From NCBI GenBank assembly GCA_000708835.1, contig DF237137.1:1-64000 (forward strand): a DNA stretch of 64,000 bases. The letters are read 5' to 3'. The position numbers and the translations under genes are program-made. Below, one piece after another: positions 61,525-64,000 of this stretch (position 1 is the first letter of the stretch; every line of letters begins with the position of its first letter). Source of the stretch: Klebsormidium nitens. Its lineage: Eukaryota; Streptophyta; Klebsormidiophyceae; Klebsormidiales; Klebsormidiaceae. The notes beneath the pieces were generated by a model. It was not told the DNA's origin and made no database searches. It saw only the letters and a program-made list of their open reading frames with translations.

Positions 61525-63470
61525 TTACGTGTCGCCGTAGAGGGTTTTAGTGCCGCGCGGTCCCTTGGGGGCGGCCGCGGTCGCGCGTGCAGCGGCGTGA
61601 GGGAACAGCGCGTCGGGCCCGGGTTTGACGTCTGAGTAAGGGGAGGAGGTTTCGGGGTCGAATGTTTCGGTTGCTTCGTAAGGGGGGGAAGGAGCGTCGT
61701 CTACGGTGGGGTCGTAGTTCGTGGGGGCGTTGGGGCCTGGAGTTGCTGCGTCATCGGGGGAGAGGACGATGCCCGGGGGACTTGTGGCGTTTTGGGTGGG
61801 CTTCGATGTCTTCTCGCACTTGAGGGTCGTGGGTCGGCCGCCGGTTGCGGCTTGGGCTGCCTGGCTGTCCGAGTCCGGGGTGTCGATGACGTCAGCTGCG
61901 GGAGTGTACAGAATGGAGGAATTAGTGTTATTGAGTTAAAGATATGTAGATGGCGTGAAAGTATGGATTGATTGTGGTAGTATTGCGCTTCAAAGCAGAA
62001 CTGTGTTTGGAATTCGTTGACGATGCGTGCAGGAGGGATTTTGCACACAAGGGGGTTGCAGCAACTTAGTACGTGTGGTATGTGAATGCATCAACTGATT
62101 GTCAGTCGATGGTCCGGGCAGCGCAGATTGGGAGAAGATTGAATACGCGTCTTGCATTTAGGTTAGTGGAATTGTTCTAGAAACTTACCGAGTTTGCGCA
62201 GCTTGCGGCTCTTCGCAGGTGGGGGTTCGTGCAGAAGGTAGAACACTGTGTGCGCGTTGCTTTGGACATCTGTGCCGAGCTTAATCTCCCTCACCTGCAA
62301 GAAGTTGGAAGAATGGAGGTAGTTAGAATGAGAGTATGCGTAGATCATTGGCAGAGGATGAGGGGCGCCAAAAATTGGGTCAATAAATGAGCATAAGAGT
62401 GCATTGCAGAAGGAGTTCGAAACAGTGTGAGTGTTCTCTTGCGCAAGAGATTGTTTGGTGTACAAATTGGAAGAGTATATGAGTAGAAGAACAAAGGCGC
62501 AGATAGAAGAACAGTGTGAATGTCTTGTTGCGTGGACAGTTCGTCCGGTCTTGATGCTTACGTGATAGTCCGTTTCGGGATCAGCACTGCCCACGATATG
62601 TGCGCTCAGTTGAGTGGCGACGTCCTTGGGTGCGATGTTGGAGATGACTGTATCGTGATGGGCGCGAGCTTGTTGTTCTCCCCGGACGAGCGCGATGTGG
62701 AGTGTCTTCACAGCTACGCGCAGGCGCCGTGCGTCGTCTTTGTCAACGGCCAGGACGTACTTGAGCAGCTTCGTGATCTGAGAGTTGCGGGTGTGGAATT
62801 CCTGCGAGAAGGGGAAAACCGAAGTTAATTGGATTCAGTTTCTGGTTTATTGGCTTTTTCGTTTTGCAGCTGGCTGGGGGGTCTGTGGAGAATTTGAGAG
62901 AAGTAGAGGATGTTTCATTTCATTTTAGTAACTGTTGTGATTAGAAAGAGGAAGTTAAGCAGAATTCGGTGACCAGAGTCATTGTAGTCAACAGAAAGAC
63001 GAAGGCGGAGAAAGAGAAGGGGAGTCCATGAAGTCTGGTCGTAAGTTGGAGCAGGAGCACAGATGCGACGAAGATTTGCATGCTTTTGCGGAGACCTGCG
63101 TTGAGATTTTGATATGCTGAAGTAGGATACATTTACCATTTTGGATGTTGTATGCTGCCGAAGCTCAAAGTGTTACAAGGCTATGGCAAACGGCGGAATT
63201 GATAGCGCATGAGAGAGGTTTTTGTGAGGAATTTGTTGCAGCAGGTTGCATGCTTACTTTGTCCTGGGCCATAATGATGACGCCATGGTTGAATTGTTTG
63301 CAGTTGGCCGCCGTGCAGATGACGTCCTTGAAGTCCACCGGATTGCCGCCCGCCATCAGGACAAGAAACTCTCCCATCTTGGTGACGAAGGGCTTCATCT
63401 TTGGGCTGTCTATGTAACGGCACGACTGCGCACCGACTTCTGGCTGCGCGCCAAACTCGCGGCCGCGCAT
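61525..63470 (-). CDS. Unrecognised four-exon gene with acidic, Pro-rich C-terminus
   Basis: Exons 63470-63258, 62801-62562, 62294-62189 and 61895-61525 join in phase to 309 residues ending at TAA. Start is the ATG at 63470 (MRGREFGAQPEVG), though a gap of N lies about 140 bases upstream and earlier exons could be missing. Residues 17 to about 185 look globular and helical: KPFVTKMGEFLVLMAGGNPV, FKDVICTAANCKQFNHGVII, EFHTRNSQITKLLKYVLAVD, LRVAVKTLHIALVRGEQQAR, VREIKLGTDVQSNAHTVFYL. The last exon is disordered, Ala/Thr/Pro-rich (DTPDSDSQAAQAATGGRPTT). No family is recognised and no catalytic motif seen. The stop codon sits in CAC|GTAAAC, which could itself be a splice donor. Same strand as, and 9 bases from, the MYND ORF. 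Confidence 0.65.
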
Positions 63471-63609
63471 CGTCCGTTATTATACGCTATCGACTTATTT
63501 GATATATCGAATCACTACACGACACGTGTCTGGGTTACTGCTTCACCGCGTGACCGTCCGATAAGACCCACGTGCACCGCGTGCGAGGGAACCGTCCGAT
63601 CACCGAAGC
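63471..63609. other. Upstream flank of the unrecognised gene
   Basis: Short GC-rich stretch before the gap. No exon is recognised. Confidence 0.4.
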
Positions 63610-63966
63610 NNNNNNNNNNNNNNNNNNNNNNNNNNNNNNNNNNNNNNNNNNNNNNNNNNNNNNNNNNNNNNNNNNNNNNNNNNNNNNNNNNNNNNNNNNN
63701 NNNNNNNNNNNNNNNNNNNNNNNNNNNNNNNNNNNNNNNNNNNNNNNNNNNNNNNNNNNNNNNNNNNNNNNNNNNNNNNNNNNNNNNNNNNNNNNNNNNN
63801 NNNNNNNNNNNNNNNNNNNNNNNNNNNNNNNNNNNNNNNNNNNNNNNNNNNNNNNNNNNNNNNNNNNNNNNNNNNNNNNNNNNNNNNNNNNNNNNNNNNN
63901 NNNNNNNNNNNNNNNNNNNNNNNNNNNNNNNNNNNNNNNNNNNNNNNNNNNNNNNNNNNNNNNNNN
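63610..63966. other. Assembly gap (run of N)
   Basis: 357 undetermined bases; the 34 bases after it carry no recognisable feature. Any ORF crossing this stretch is an artefact. Confidence 1.
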
Positions 63967-64000
63967 TGTTCAGCGCCGCTTCAGTCTAGGTGGTAGTCGT

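Noticed and set aside
63246-63989. Plus-strand ORF running through the N gap
   Set aside because: Consists largely of undetermined residues and is antisense to exon 1 of the minus-strand gene.

Overview
The window is nuclear DNA from a green, plastid-bearing eukaryote. Genes are split by GT-AG introns, and many products are typical of the streptophyte plastid: an ABA4-type neoxanthin protein, plastid ribosomal protein uL3c, a CRS2-associated-factor-like CRM protein for group II intron splicing, plastid-type DapB and phosphoserine phosphatase, and an MSL-type mechanosensitive channel. I infer a streptophyte (charophyte) alga; Klebsormidium would fit, but the species is a guess. There are no bacterial operons, CRISPR arrays or phage genes. 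About 360 N form an assembly gap near the right end.

Layout. 1-1.7 kb: 3' end of an MscS-like channel (+). 3.2-4.1 kb (-) and 6.5-7.4 kb (+): unrecognised proteins. 9.4-10.3 kb: alpha/beta hydrolase (-). 11.6-15.6 kb: ABA4-like (+). 16.6-21.3 kb: SRAP/HMCES-like abasic-site protein with a long tail ending in a PIP box (-), divergent from phosphoserine phosphatase (+, 21.8-26.4 kb). 27.5-30.5 kb: membrane-anchored FkbM methyltransferase (-). 30.5-34.3 kb: repeat-rich spacer with two inverted MITE copies. 34.3-36.7 kb: uL3c (+). 37.8-45.9 kb: CAF-like CRM splicing factor (-). 47.0-49.2 kb: UBCH5/UBC8-type E2 (+). 50.6-51.4 kb: a second inverted-repeat element. 51.8-54.7 kb: putative plastid multi-pass membrane protein (-). 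55.5-60.3 kb: DapB (+). 61.0-61.5 kb: MYND zinc-finger ORF (-), directly downstream and in frame of an unrecognised four-exon gene (-, 61.5-63.5 kb).

The genes are mostly unrelated housekeeping and plastid functions and do not form a pathway cluster. Exon models were built by hand: for each recognised gene the exon phases close, and the translated protein follows the family without frameshifts.

The most striking observation is a structural theme. In at least seven genes (MSL, ABA4, SRAP, phosphoserine phosphatase, CAF, the membrane protein and DapB), introns contain decayed, often tandem copies of the adjacent exon edge, usually including the splice site itself, spaced about 80-170 bp apart. 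The introns look as if they grew by repeated local duplication of exon-intron junctions. Ribosomal protein L3 and the E2 gene show no clear copies. A second window-wide signal is the palindrome TGACGTCA, found 12 times where about one is expected.
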